Positions 30,675-38,651 of a stretch of DNA of 64,000 nt are shown here, piece after piece. This DNA comes from Bartonella krasnovii. Lineage in GTDB: Bacteria > Pseudomonadota > Alphaproteobacteria > Rhizobiales > Rhizobiaceae. The notes beneath the pieces were generated by a model, which was not told the DNA's origin, did no database searches, and worked only from the letters and a program-made list of their open reading frames with translations. Every line of letters starts with the position of its first letter. Position 1 is the stretch's first letter. The DNA is taken from contig NZ_CP031844.2 of NCBI RefSeq assembly GCF_003606345.3, positions 1,116,001 to 1,180,000 on the forward strand. Reading direction: 5' to 3'. The position numbers and the translations under genes were made by a program.

Positions 30675-30875
30675 ATGACAGAAAATGATATTCTTTTAAC
30701 TGACCGTGAAAGTGCAAAATTGCTTCATATGAGTGTTTCAACATTTCGCCGTCATGTGACCAATGGCTCTCTCCCAAAACCTTTAAAATTTGGTTTTTTA
30801 TCGCGTTGGTTACAATCAGATCTTTTGAATGTCATAGAGCAAGCCAAACAGCAACGTTATAACGACGTCGCATAA
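30675..30875 (+). CDS. AlpA-family phage regulator / excisionase-like protein
   Basis: A 66-aa protein with a winged helix-turn-helix of the AlpA/MerR-like type: LLTDRESAKLLHMSVSTFRRHV followed by NGSLPKPLKF. AlpA-like proteins regulate or assist excision of P4-type elements. It has a good Shine-Dalgarno (GAAAGGAAA) before the ATG and follows the broken integrase by about 200 bases, so it is likely the last intact gene of the element. A hairpin follows the stop. Confidence 0.8.
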   Translation: MTENDILLTDRESAKLLHMSVSTFRRHVTNGSLPKPLKFGFLSRWLQSDLLNVIEQAKQQRYNDVA

Positions 30876-30882
30876 AAGAAAA

Positions 30883-30907
30883 CCTTGTCACGTAAGGACG
30901 GACAAGG
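30883..30907 (+). terminator. Terminator candidate after alpA-like gene
   Basis: CCTTGTC / GACAAGG, a perfect 7-bp stem with an 11-base loop, begins eight bases after the stop codon and is followed by CTTTCCATTTTC. The tail is moderately T-rich. Confidence 0.45.
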
Positions 30908-31032
30908 CTTTCCATTTTCACTCAAAGAATGAATAGCAAAATCCGTCTTGTAACGCAACATTATAGAATTAATAAGTGTATTCCCTGTTGTCATATTGCT
31001 TCACAGACAATGCTGAAATGGAAATTGAAGGA

Positions 31033-31074
31033 ACAATCCCCATAGACATGGGAACACATGGCTGTGGGGATTGT
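31033..31074 (-). terminator. Inverted repeat downstream of lipoprotein module 1
   Basis: ACAATCCCCA / TGGGGATTGT, a perfect 10-bp inverted repeat with a 22-base loop, lies just after the stop of the lipoprotein gene at 31096. Equivalent copies with a 9-bp stem are at 32217-32255 and 33399-33437. Terminator function is inferred from position; no T-run follows. Confidence 0.4.
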
Positions 31075-31095
31075 ACTTTCCACAAACAGCAAAAC

Positions 31096-31500
31096 CTAGG
31101 GTTTGCATTCAGGTGCATTTTTATATTTTTTACAAAACGGGCTGTTTAAGCGCCTCTTGACACTGCGCTGTGGAATGACTGCGCCTGGACGACAAATCGG
31201 AAGGTTTTCGGCTCTATGATTTCCACACCATCCCCCCCCGACATCATATTTATAGCGAAACCCTGATTGAAGCATACAAGCATCAATGGTTGCCATTTGA
31301 TTAAAACTGCGATTTTGGTTTTCTGGATCGACATCATAAGGGGTTGGCATGCCACATTCTAAGAGGGCTTTTCCTATCTCTGTAAAATCTGCTCCTGGTT
31401 TCTCCCATGCTCCTATAGAAGATACGGGAGGTTTATTAAACTGACATCCAGCTATACTCATTAGAGTTACTGCACCTAATAACTTTAGAGTTTGTTTCAT
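31096..31500 (-). CDS. Cys-rich lipoprotein, putative immunity protein (module 1)
   Basis: A 134-aa predicted outer-membrane lipoprotein: signal helix, then lipobox SIAGC with Cys19 and Gln at +2. The mature part has six further cysteines and a constant end (ICRPGAVIPQRSVKRRL). No known family is recognised. The ATG overlaps the stop of the upstream toxin-like gene by four bases (ATGA), and AAGGAG lies upstream of it, so it can be translated on its own. The pairing of a secreted hydrolase-like domain with a small exported lipoprotein suggests immunity, by analogy with the periplasmic lipoprotein immunity of lipase effectors. Its middle part (about residues 20-100) differs from modules 2 and 3. 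Confidence 0.7.
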   Translation of the reverse strand: MKQTLKLLGAVTLMSIAGCQFNKPPVSSIGAWEKPGADFTEIGKALLECGMPTPYDVDPENQNRSFNQMATIDACMLQSGFRYKYDVGGGWCGNHRAENLPICRPGAVIPQRSVKRRLNSPFCKKYKNAPECKP

Positions 31501-32174
31501 TTTTTACTCCTTGATTTACTTAAAGGTCTTTGTTCTCGATGAGATGAACCATAAAGTGTGTTGCACATAGCATTCGCATGTCCAAGGCAAGTATGGACAC
31601 TGTTGGGGTCTGTGAACATTTTCCACGCTTCTTTCCAAGCGTTACTACCAGCAGGTGCTGTCTCGTAAGTATAATCATTGCCGCCAATCATTCTGCTGAC
31701 AAAGTCATATTTATGCCCATCAAAACCAATAGTGGTTTGTTTGCCGTCTCTCAAATACCTTAATAGATCGACTGCAGACAAAACATTAAAGGCTGGTCCA
31801 TAGAAATTGATATCCGTGTTTTCATTCGCTATTCCATGCACACCTTCTTGTTTGAAAGAATTCAGCATATTCCCCAATGTCATGGTCCCACGGCTATGGC
31901 CATAAAGTTCTAACCCTGTAAGTCCATAACCATACATCAGAGCTTTTGCTGTTTGTGTGGAATTGGTCAAACCCCAAAAGTTATTTTCTAAAAACTTCTG
32001 ATATCCTGCCACCAGAAGTTCTGAAATAGCAGAATCGGCTTCTGGGAATACAACAAAATAAAGCGGATTATTTTTATCCTCCGCATGTTGCTCTGCATAA
32101 ACAGCCGCCTCCTCTGGTGGAGTAAAAATGCCATTAAAGGACACATGCACCTTGCCATCAGCACCTTCTTGCAA
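31497..32174 (-). CDS. Orphan C-terminal toxin domain, GHSRG hydrolase type (module 1, 5'-truncated)
   Basis: The 225-aa frame equals the last part of the 502-aa toxin-like protein at 33861. It starts only at a TTG codon that encodes an internal leucine in the long version, and an in-frame TGA lies ten codons upstream, so it has no genuine start. The domain shows an alpha/beta-hydrolase pattern: NGIFTPPEEAA, VVFPEADSAI, the nucleophile elbow GHSRG (Ser94), HKYDFV and a late VHTC, which could give a Ser-Asp-His triad. The last 40 residues differ from modules 2 and 3 (PNSVHTCLGHANAMCNTL). Best read as a silent donor cassette or remnant. Confidence 0.65.
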   Translation of the reverse strand: MQEGADGKVHVSFNGIFTPPEEAAVYAEQHAEDKNNPLYFVVFPEADSAISELLVAGYQKFLENNFWGLTNSTQTAKALMYGYGLTGLELYGHSRGTMTLGNMLNSFKQEGVHGIANENTDINFYGPAFNVLSAVDLLRYLRDGKQTTIGFDGHKYDFVSRMIGGNDYTYETAPAGSNAWKEAWKMFTDPNSVHTCLGHANAMCNTLYGSSHREQRPLSKSRSKK

Positions 32175-32277
32175 ATGCTGCTTTTCTTCTTCCAGTATTC
32201 ATAGAAATTGGAGGAACAATCCCCATAGATATGGGAATACAGAATGTGGGGATTGAAGCTTCCAAAAACAGCAAAAC

Positions 32278-32682
32278 TTAAGGTTGGCATTTACGGCTAT
32301 TTTTATATTTTTTACAAAACGGGCTGTTTAAGCGCCTCTTGACACTGCGCTGTGGAATGACTGCGCCTGGACGACAAATCGGCAAGTTTTCGGCTTTATG
32401 ATTCTCACACCAAGTTCCTCCTCCTACTTTATCACGAAAACCAGCTTGAACCATGCAAGCATAAACTGTTGCTTTTTCATTATAGCTTAACTTTTGATTT
32501 TCTGGATCGACATCATAAGGGGTTGGCATGCCACATTCCAACAAAGCTTTTCCTACTTCAGTAAAATCTGCTCCTGGCTTTTCCCAAGCATCCAAAGATG
32601 ATGTAGAAGGTGTACCTAAATAACATCCAGCCATACTCAATAGCCATATACTACCACTCAATAATTTTAGAGTTTGTTTCAT
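32278..32682 (-). CDS. Cys-rich lipoprotein, putative immunity protein (module 2)
   Basis: A 134-aa predicted lipoprotein with lipobox SMAGC (Tyr at +2), nearly identical to module 3 and sharing the WEKPGADFTE and ICRPGAVIPQRSVKRRL segments with all four copies. It differs from module 3 at a few sites, for example GKALLECGM against AKAFLECGK, and in its final residues (NSRKCQP). It overlaps the preceding toxin fragment by four bases and has its own Shine-Dalgarno (AAGGAGCAAGAA). Confidence 0.7.
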   Translation of the reverse strand: MKQTLKLLSGSIWLLSMAGCYLGTPSTSSLDAWEKPGADFTEVGKALLECGMPTPYDVDPENQKLSYNEKATVYACMVQAGFRDKVGGGTWCENHKAENLPICRPGAVIPQRSVKRRLNSPFCKKYKNSRKCQP

Positions 32683-33356
32683 TTCTTGCTCCTTGATTTA
32701 CTTAAAGGCCTTTGTTCACGATGAGATGTGCCATAAAGCTTGTGGCACATATCATCCACACTCCCCAAACAAGTATGAACATTGCGAGGATCTGTGAACA
32801 TTTTCCATGCTTCTTTCCAAGCGTTACTACCAGCAGGTGCTGTCTCGTAAGTATAGCCATTGCCGCCAATCATTCTGCTGACAAAGTCATATTTATGCCC
32901 ATCAAAACCAATAGTGGTTTGTTTGCCGTCTCTCAAATACCTTAATAGATCAACTGCAGACAAAACATTAAAGGCTGGTCCATAGAAATTGATATCCGTG
33001 TTTTCATTCGCTATTCCATGCACACCTTCTTGTTTGAAAGAATTCAGCATATTCCCCAATGTCATGGTCCCACGGCTATGGCCATAAAGTTCTAACCCTG
33101 TAAGTCCATAACCATACATCAGAGCTTTTGCTGTTTGTGTGGAATTGGTCAAACCCCAAAAGTTATTTTCTAAAAACTTCTGATATCCTGCCACCAGAAG
33201 TTCTGAAATAGCAGAATCGGCTTCTGGGAATACAACAAAATAAAGCGGATTATTTTTATCCTCCGCATGTTGCTCTGCATAAACAGCCGCCTCCTCTGGT
33301 GGAGTAAAAATGCCATTAAAGGACACATGCACCTTGCCATCAGCACCTTCTTGCAA
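32679..33356 (-). CDS. Orphan C-terminal toxin domain, GHSRG hydrolase type (module 2, 5'-truncated)
   Basis: The 225-aa translation matches the end of the module 3 toxin almost perfectly (one Glu/Lys difference near residue 32). As in module 1 the frame has no true start: it opens at the same internal TTG just after a TGA, and upstream it abuts the inverted repeat of the next unit. It is therefore a tandem copy of the toxin 3' end. GHSRG and the HKYDFV/VHTC positions are intact, so the cassette is not visibly decayed. Confidence 0.65.
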   Translation of the reverse strand: MQEGADGKVHVSFNGIFTPPEEAAVYAEQHAEDKNNPLYFVVFPEADSAISELLVAGYQKFLENNFWGLTNSTQTAKALMYGYGLTGLELYGHSRGTMTLGNMLNSFKQEGVHGIANENTDINFYGPAFNVLSAVDLLRYLRDGKQTTIGFDGHKYDFVSRMIGGNGYTYETAPAGSNAWKEAWKMFTDPRNVHTCLGSVDDMCHKLYGTSHREQRPLSKSRSKK

Positions 33357-33459
33357 ATGCTGCTTTTCTTCTTCCAGTATTCATAGAAATTGGAGGAACA
33401 ATCCCCATAGATATGGGAATACAGAATGTGGGGATTGAAGCTTCCAAAAACAGCAAAAC

Positions 33460-33864
33460 CTAGGGTTTGCATTCCGGTGCATTTTTATATTTTTTACAAA
33501 ACGGGCTGTTTAAGCGCCTCTTGACACTGCGCTGTGGAATGACTGCGCCTGGACGACAAATCGGCAAGTTTTCGGCTTTATGATTCTCACACCAAGTTCC
33601 TCCTCCTACTTTATCACGAAAACCAGCTTGAACCATGCAAGCATAAACTGTTGCTTTTTCATTATAGCTTAACTTTTGATTTTCTGGATCGACATCATAA
33701 GGGGTTGGTTTTCCGCATTCTAAAAATGCTTTTGCTACTTCAGTAAAATCTGCTCCTGGCTTTTCCCAAGCATCCAAAGATGATGTAGAAGGTGTACCTA
33801 AATAACATCCAGCCATACTCAATAGCCATATACTACCACTCAATAATTTTAGAGTTTGTTTCAT
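33460..33864 (-). CDS. Cys-rich lipoprotein, putative immunity protein (module 3)
   Basis: A 134-aa predicted lipoprotein with lipobox SMAGC and the conserved six-cysteine mature part. It overlaps the stop of the 502-aa toxin-like gene by four bases, the only module copy in the tandem block where the upstream toxin gene is long and has an ATG. It is the presumed cognate immunity gene for that protein. Confidence 0.7.
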   Translation of the reverse strand: MKQTLKLLSGSIWLLSMAGCYLGTPSTSSLDAWEKPGADFTEVAKAFLECGKPTPYDVDPENQKLSYNEKATVYACMVQAGFRDKVGGGTWCENHKAENLPICRPGAVIPQRSVKRRLNSPFCKKYKNAPECKP

Positions 33865-35369
33865 TTCTTGCTCCTTGATTTACTTAAAGGCCTTTGTTCA
33901 CGATGAGATGTGCCATAAAGCTTGTGGCACATATCATCCACACTCCCCAAACAAGTATGAACATTGCGAGGATCTGTGAACATTTTCCATGCTTCTTTCC
34001 AAGCGTTACTACCAGCAGGTGCTGTCTCGTAAGTATAGCCATTGCCGCCAATCATTCTGCTGACAAAGTCATATTTATGCCCATCAAAACCAATAGTGGT
34101 TTGTTTGCCGTCTCTCAAATACCTTAATAGATCAACTGCAGACAAAACATTAAAGGCTGGTCCATAGAAATTGATATCCGTGTTTTCATTCGCTATTCCA
34201 TGCACACCTTCTTGTTTGAAAGAATTCAGCATATTCCCCAATGTCATGGTCCCACGGCTATGGCCATAAAGTTCTAACCCTGTAAGTCCATAACCATACA
34301 TCAGAGCTTTTGCTGTTTGTGTGGAATTGGTCAAACCCCAAAAGTTATTTTCTAAAAACTTTTGATATCCCGCCACCAGAAGTTCTGAAATGGCAGAATC
34401 GGCTTCTGGGAATACAACAAAATAAAGCGGATTATTTTTATCCTTCGCATGTTGCTCTGCATAAACAGCCGCCTCCTCTGGTGGAGTAAAGATGCCATTA
34501 AAGGACACATGCACCTTGCCATCAGCACCTTCTTGCAAATGCTGCTTTTCTTCTTCCGTTAAATAATGAAACTTAGGGATTTTTTGTCCACGAGCGTCTC
34601 TTATAGGTACCCCATTTGCATCTGTTTTATAGATTATATTGCCCTGTTCATCACGGTCAACCACAGCGAGAGGATGTTCTTTAAGAAACATGGTTTTATA
34701 GGACTCATCGCTGTATTTAAATCCTTCTTCTAAGAGTTGTGTTGCCATTTCACGGTTTTCATGGACGATTTGTTCCAGCTTGCCTACATCGATGGGTGAG
34801 ACACCCTTATGGGCTGTCACAGTATCACGATTAAGGGAAGCGATTGTTTGTTCCCCATTTTGCCCCGTTAACACTTTCTGCCCTGCTTCATCGGTGATCA
34901 CAATGGTGCCATCACTGATGGCGGATTTGGTGTAGCCTTCTTCTTCATCATGGGCTTTTGCATGATCTAAGATATTTTTGGCAATGTTTTTTCCAATACC
35001 ATATTTGCCTTGATCCATCGGACCACCCCCAGAAATGCTTAAACCTTGACTGTTGGCTGTCGCTTCAGCACTGTTAGCAATATCACTCGTCGTAATGCTT
35101 CCGGTGGTCAGACTATTTTTATCCGCTGAGGCACTACTTTCAATAATACCTCCGGTCAGGGTTGTTTTGTCTTTAACAGTAATCTCAAAGCCGCCTGCCT
35201 CTGCTTTAATGCCGGATTGCTCCACAACACTGTGATAATCACTAGAGGTTTTATTCTTTTGGAAAGAGGCGCTCATGGAACCTCCTCCTCCCGTGCCATA
35301 ATCGTAGCCAACATTCAGGGAAGACTTTGCGAATGATTTTGCGTTGTTAAGATTGGCATTCATCCGCAT
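33861..35369 (-). CDS. FhaB/CdiA-like C-terminal protein with GHSRG hydrolase toxin domain (module 3)
   Basis: A 502-aa protein. Residues about 30-110 match the tail of the haemagglutinin-repeat region of the larger protein at 35745 (SMSASFQK, KTTLTGGII, LTTGSITTSDI). A pretoxin segment with SAISDGTIVITD and SLNRDT is typical of CdiA-type proteins just before the variable toxin. Residues 278-502 form the hydrolase-like domain with Ser371 in GHSRG. There is no signal peptide or TPS domain, and its ATG lies inside the 3' end of the preceding lipoprotein gene (23-base overlap), so it is a carboxy-terminal piece fused at a recombination point and expressed, if at all, by coupling. A pre-toxin VENN motif is not seen. 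Confidence 0.75.
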   Translation of the reverse strand: MRMNANLNNAKSFAKSSLNVGYDYGTGGGGSMSASFQKNKTSSDYHSVVEQSGIKAEAGGFEITVKDKTTLTGGIIESSASADKNSLTTGSITTSDIANSAEATANSQGLSISGGGPMDQGKYGIGKNIAKNILDHAKAHDEEEGYTKSAISDGTIVITDEAGQKVLTGQNGEQTIASLNRDTVTAHKGVSPIDVGKLEQIVHENREMATQLLEEGFKYSDESYKTMFLKEHPLAVVDRDEQGNIIYKTDANGVPIRDARGQKIPKFHYLTEEEKQHLQEGADGKVHVSFNGIFTPPEEAAVYAEQHAKDKNNPLYFVVFPEADSAISELLVAGYQKFLENNFWGLTNSTQTAKALMYGYGLTGLELYGHSRGTMTLGNMLNSFKQEGVHGIANENTDINFYGPAFNVLSAVDLLRYLRDGKQTTIGFDGHKYDFVSRMIGGNGYTYETAPAGSNAWKEAWKMFTDPRNVHTCLGSVDDMCHKLYGTSHREQRPLSKSRSKK

Positions 35370-35748
35370 TTTTATACCTTTTACAATAAGGGCTGTTTAA
35401 GCGCCTCTTGACACTGCGCTGTGGAATGACTGCGCCTGGACGACAAATCGGAAGGTTTTCTTCCTTAAACGTATAACACCAATATGGTCCTCCCCATTTG
35501 TAATGAAACCCTGATTGTATCATGCAAGCATCAATGGATGCCTCTGCATTGATGCTTAACTTTTTATTTTCTGGGAAAACATCGTAAGGCGTCGGCATGC
35601 CACATTCTAACAATGCTTTTCCTACCTCAGTAAAGTCTGCACCAGGTTTTTCCCAAGCACTCAAAACTCCTGGAGCAGGCTTATCGATATTACATCCCGC
35701 TATACTAGACAAAACCATACCACTTAATAATTTCAAGATTTTCTTCAT
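35347..35748 (-). CDS. Cys-rich lipoprotein, putative immunity protein (module 4)
   Basis: A 133-aa predicted lipoprotein with lipobox SIAGC (Asn at +2). It shares AWEKPGADFTEVGKALLECGM and the constant ICRPGAVIPQRSVKRRL end with the other three, but the central part (for example GGPYWCYTFKEEN) is the most divergent, as is the toxin domain next to it. Its start overlaps the stop of the large FhaB-like gene by four bases and its 3' end overlaps the start of the 502-aa gene. Confidence 0.7.
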   Translation of the reverse strand: MKKILKLLSGMVLSSIAGCNIDKPAPGVLSAWEKPGADFTEVGKALLECGMPTPYDVFPENKKLSINAEASIDACMIQSGFHYKWGGPYWCYTFKEENLPICRPGAVIPQRSVKRRLNSPYCKRYKNADECQS

Positions 35749-38651
35749 TTTTTTCTTCCTGAATAAATTGAATAAATGGGTGTACGATTAGGTGAACCAT
35801 AAGCCTGTCGACATATTGGACTCGCATTACCATAACAAGCATGAACACTGGGGTAGCCCTTAAATATTTGAAATCTCTCTTTCCAAGGACCACTTCCAGG
35901 AGGAATTTTCTCAAAGGTATAAGGATTTTTGCCAATCTTGACACCAACAAAGTCATATTTATGATTTTCCAAATTGACATAATCCTGCTTGCCATCACTT
36001 AAGATATATAACGTATCTGCCATGTCTTGAGTATTAAAAGCTGGTCCAAAGAAATTAATCGTTGTTTCCTTTGCTATACCGTGAACACCATGCTTTGCTA
36101 AATTATACGATCCATTGCCCGCTGTCATACTACCACGGCTGTGCCCATCAATATGTAATCCTGTATTGCCAAGGCTATACAACAGATGCTGAAACTTCTT
36201 GGTCGAATTGGTCAGACCACCCAAATCTCCTTCCAGAACATACTGATACCCTGCAATAAAACCCTCCACTAACAACGAATCGCTATGTGGAAACACCAAA
36301 AAATAGTGCGGACCATTCTTATTATCAGACAACTGGACCGCATTATGAGCTGCTTCATCGGGTGTCGTAAAAATACCATTGAGGAAAACATGTACCTTGC
36401 CATCAGAACCTTTTTGTAAATGCTCTTCTTCCTCTGGCGTTAAGTAATGATATAGTGGCTGTGGATTTCCATGGCTATCTCTTATAGGATTTCCATTTTC
36501 ATCTTTTGCATAGATGACATTGCCATCTTTATCATGTTCAACGGTCGCCAGGTGATGCTCTTTGTAAAACATGTTTTCGAAGCCATGATCAACGATTTTA
36601 ATTCCTTCATCCAATAAATCATTGGTCATATCTAAGCGATTATGCACGGCTGCCTCAAGCGATGTGGCGTCTATTGGTGCTACAGCCTGGTGGGCTGCTG
36701 CGGTGTTGCGGTTGAGAGAGCCAATGATTTCTCCAGCATCTTGCCCCATGGACCTTTGGCCAGTTGTATCGGTTAGGATGATAGTCCCATCACTGATAGC
36801 AGATTTTGTTTCCCCTTCTGCATTATCCTTGGCCTTGCCGTGGTTTAAAACATTCTTGGTAATGTTTTTTATCGTGTCATTTCCAGAAAGGCTAAAACCA
36901 TGGCTGCTGGCTGTCGCATGAGCGCTGTTGGTGATATCACTCGTCGTAATGCTTCCGGTGGTCAGTTTGTTTTTATCTGCTGGGGCAGTGCTGGCAATAA
37001 TGCCTCCGGTCAGGGTTGTTTTGTCTTTAACAGTAATCTCAAAGCCGCCTGCCTCTGCTTTAATGCCGGATTGCTCCACAACACTGTGATAATCACTAGA
37101 GGTTTTATCTTTTTGGAAAGAGGCGCTCATGGAACCTCCTCCTCCCGTTGCTCCACCACCAAAGCCAACAGAAACAGAATTTTGCTTGCTAGTGGTTTGT
37201 CCCGTATCACTGAGGCTGGTAATGGTGAGATCACCTCCAACACCCATCTCTACACGGTTTCCAGAAAACACTGCACCTGCTAATGTGGTGTTTTGCCCAC
37301 TGTTGGTATGGACCGTACCCGTCCCTATAACATGGCTGTTCTTGTGGTGCACTTCATCACTAGAACCTTCCCCTTGACTAAAAGAAGCACTGCCTGTTGC
37401 CCCTGCACCCCCCGTGCCAACACTCATGGAAGTGCTTTCATTGTTGTTTTGTGTGCTTTGCGTATTTTGTGCACTTTCAAAGATGATATTTTGCTCCGCT
37501 ATCATATTAATATTTCCGCTCTGTTCATCATTGATCAGAGGGTTTGTGCCTGCAATAATATCAGTACCAACACCATGGATATTGCCGTTGTGAGCATTTA
37601 TGTTAACAGAACGCCCCCCTTCTATTGTCGTCGTCGTCGCTGTGGAGACTTGAGAAGAGGCTTCTGCTTTCTCGCTCTTAAAGCCCACGCTCACACTGCC
37701 AGATGCACCAGCCATATTGGCAAGAACATCTTTGGTGGAGCCTCCAAACCCTCCTAATGAACTACTCAGTCCTTTGGTTATGTTCCCTCTTTCCCCTGTG
37801 TTGCCACTCAGCCAATCAACAAAATTTTTGCCTTTATTAAAGAGGTGATTGATTTTGAGACCTGTTAGTATAGCATTACCAAATTTCCCGTTTCCATCCT
37901 TATTATTCATGCGGTCTGCTGAATCTTTTAGACCTTGTACCGTGCCAAGAACACCAATATCCGCAGAGGCTGTCACACCGGCAAAGGTTTTTTCGTGTGT
38001 TTCCTTCGCATTAGAGGTATCATCAGCTTCTGAAAAGGTCACGTTATTGCCAGCATCGATATTGACATCACGGTCTGCCGAAACATTTGCCGCTTGAAAA
38101 TTCGCATCATTGCCGGCATTAAAATTCGCATCATTGCCTGCATGGAAATTCGATGCTGTATTAGTCTTTTCCCATTGATCGCCCGTATCTTTATTGCTCT
38201 CAATCCCAACACCAATAGAGGCACCACTTTTGCTCTTTTCAAACTGAATGCCAAAGCCTGTGCGTTCTTCCTTTGAGTTTGCGCTATAACTATTGTGACC
38301 AGGTGAAACGTTCACATCATGGGCTGCCGAGACATTAATATTTTCTCGTGCATTAAAGTCAGAGCCGACCACATTCACATCTTCTTTTGTCGCAGTGATG
38401 GTAATATTTTTCCCATTGAACGAAGAGCCTTGATGTTCAAAGCTTTCTTCATTCTCTGTCTTTCCCTCACTGCCGTAGATTGAGACAAAGCCCTTGCCTG
38501 AGCCCACACCAAAACCAGTTTCATGGGTTTCTGAATGGCTCTTATGATGGTCTGTCATGCCATTAATCGTGACATTTTCTGCTGTAACATTGATGTTTTC
38601 ATTGGCAATCATATGAGATGCCGTAATCGTGGCATCTTTTTTTGCTTGCAA
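35745..38651 (-). CDS. FhaB/CdiA-like filamentous haemagglutinin, 5'-truncated, with hydrolase toxin domain (module 4)
   Basis: The 968-aa frame is the distal part of a two-partner-secretion exoprotein. Residues 1-530 are haemagglutinin-repeat sequence rich in Gly, Asn, Ser and Thr (for example NVTAENVTINGM, DVNIDAGNNVTF), followed by the pretoxin region (KSAISDGTIILTD) and a hydrolase-like domain with Ser838 in GHSRG, NHKYDFV and VHAC. The frame is open up to a TAA at 38724-38726 without any ATG or GTG; the annotated TTG encodes an internal residue. Signal peptide and TPS domain are missing and no TpsB transporter gene is near, so the protein is probably not secreted as it stands. It starts mid-repeat, which indicates deletion of the 5' part. 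Confidence 0.75.
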   Translation of the reverse strand: MQAKKDATITASHMIANENINVTAENVTINGMTDHHKSHSETHETGFGVGSGKGFVSIYGSEGKTENEESFEHQGSSFNGKNITITATKEDVNVVGSDFNARENINVSAAHDVNVSPGHNSYSANSKEERTGFGIQFEKSKSGASIGVGIESNKDTGDQWEKTNTASNFHAGNDANFNAGNDANFQAANVSADRDVNIDAGNNVTFSEADDTSNAKETHEKTFAGVTASADIGVLGTVQGLKDSADRMNNKDGNGKFGNAILTGLKINHLFNKGKNFVDWLSGNTGERGNITKGLSSSLGGFGGSTKDVLANMAGASGSVSVGFKSEKAEASSQVSTATTTTIEGGRSVNINAHNGNIHGVGTDIIAGTNPLINDEQSGNINMIAEQNIIFESAQNTQSTQNNNESTSMSVGTGGAGATGSASFSQGEGSSDEVHHKNSHVIGTGTVHTNSGQNTTLAGAVFSGNRVEMGVGGDLTITSLSDTGQTTSKQNSVSVGFGGGATGGGGSMSASFQKDKTSSDYHSVVEQSGIKAEAGGFEITVKDKTTLTGGIIASTAPADKNKLTTGSITTSDITNSAHATASSHGFSLSGNDTIKNITKNVLNHGKAKDNAEGETKSAISDGTIILTDTTGQRSMGQDAGEIIGSLNRNTAAAHQAVAPIDATSLEAAVHNRLDMTNDLLDEGIKIVDHGFENMFYKEHHLATVEHDKDGNVIYAKDENGNPIRDSHGNPQPLYHYLTPEEEEHLQKGSDGKVHVFLNGIFTTPDEAAHNAVQLSDNKNGPHYFLVFPHSDSLLVEGFIAGYQYVLEGDLGGLTNSTKKFQHLLYSLGNTGLHIDGHSRGSMTAGNGSYNLAKHGVHGIAKETTINFFGPAFNTQDMADTLYILSDGKQDYVNLENHKYDFVGVKIGKNPYTFEKIPPGSGPWKERFQIFKGYPSVHACYGNASPICRQAYGSPNRTPIYSIYSGRKK

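Larger units (their letters stand above)
31021..34557. repeat. Three near-identical tandem toxin/lipoprotein repeat units (~1182 bp period)
   Basis: Three direct copies start at about 31021, 32204 and 33386, each beginning GAAATTG(G/A)AGGAACAATC and each ending CTTTTCTTCTTCC at about 32193, 33375 and 34557. Start points of equivalent genes differ by exactly 1182 bases. Each unit contains an inverted repeat, a lipoprotein gene and the 225-codon carboxy-terminal part of the toxin-like protein. The first two units end abruptly against the linker AGTATTCATA; only the third continues into a longer toxin-like gene. This shows two rounds of tandem duplication with breakpoints inside the toxin gene. 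Confidence 0.9.

Noticed and set aside
31988..33472. 100-codon frames overlapping the truncated toxin cassettes
   Set aside because: They are frame shadows crossing the duplication junction; identical only because the DNA is duplicated.
31021..34557. CRISPR-like regular repeats
   Set aside because: The period of 1182 bases is a gene-sized tandem duplication; no short repeat-spacer array occurs anywhere in the window.
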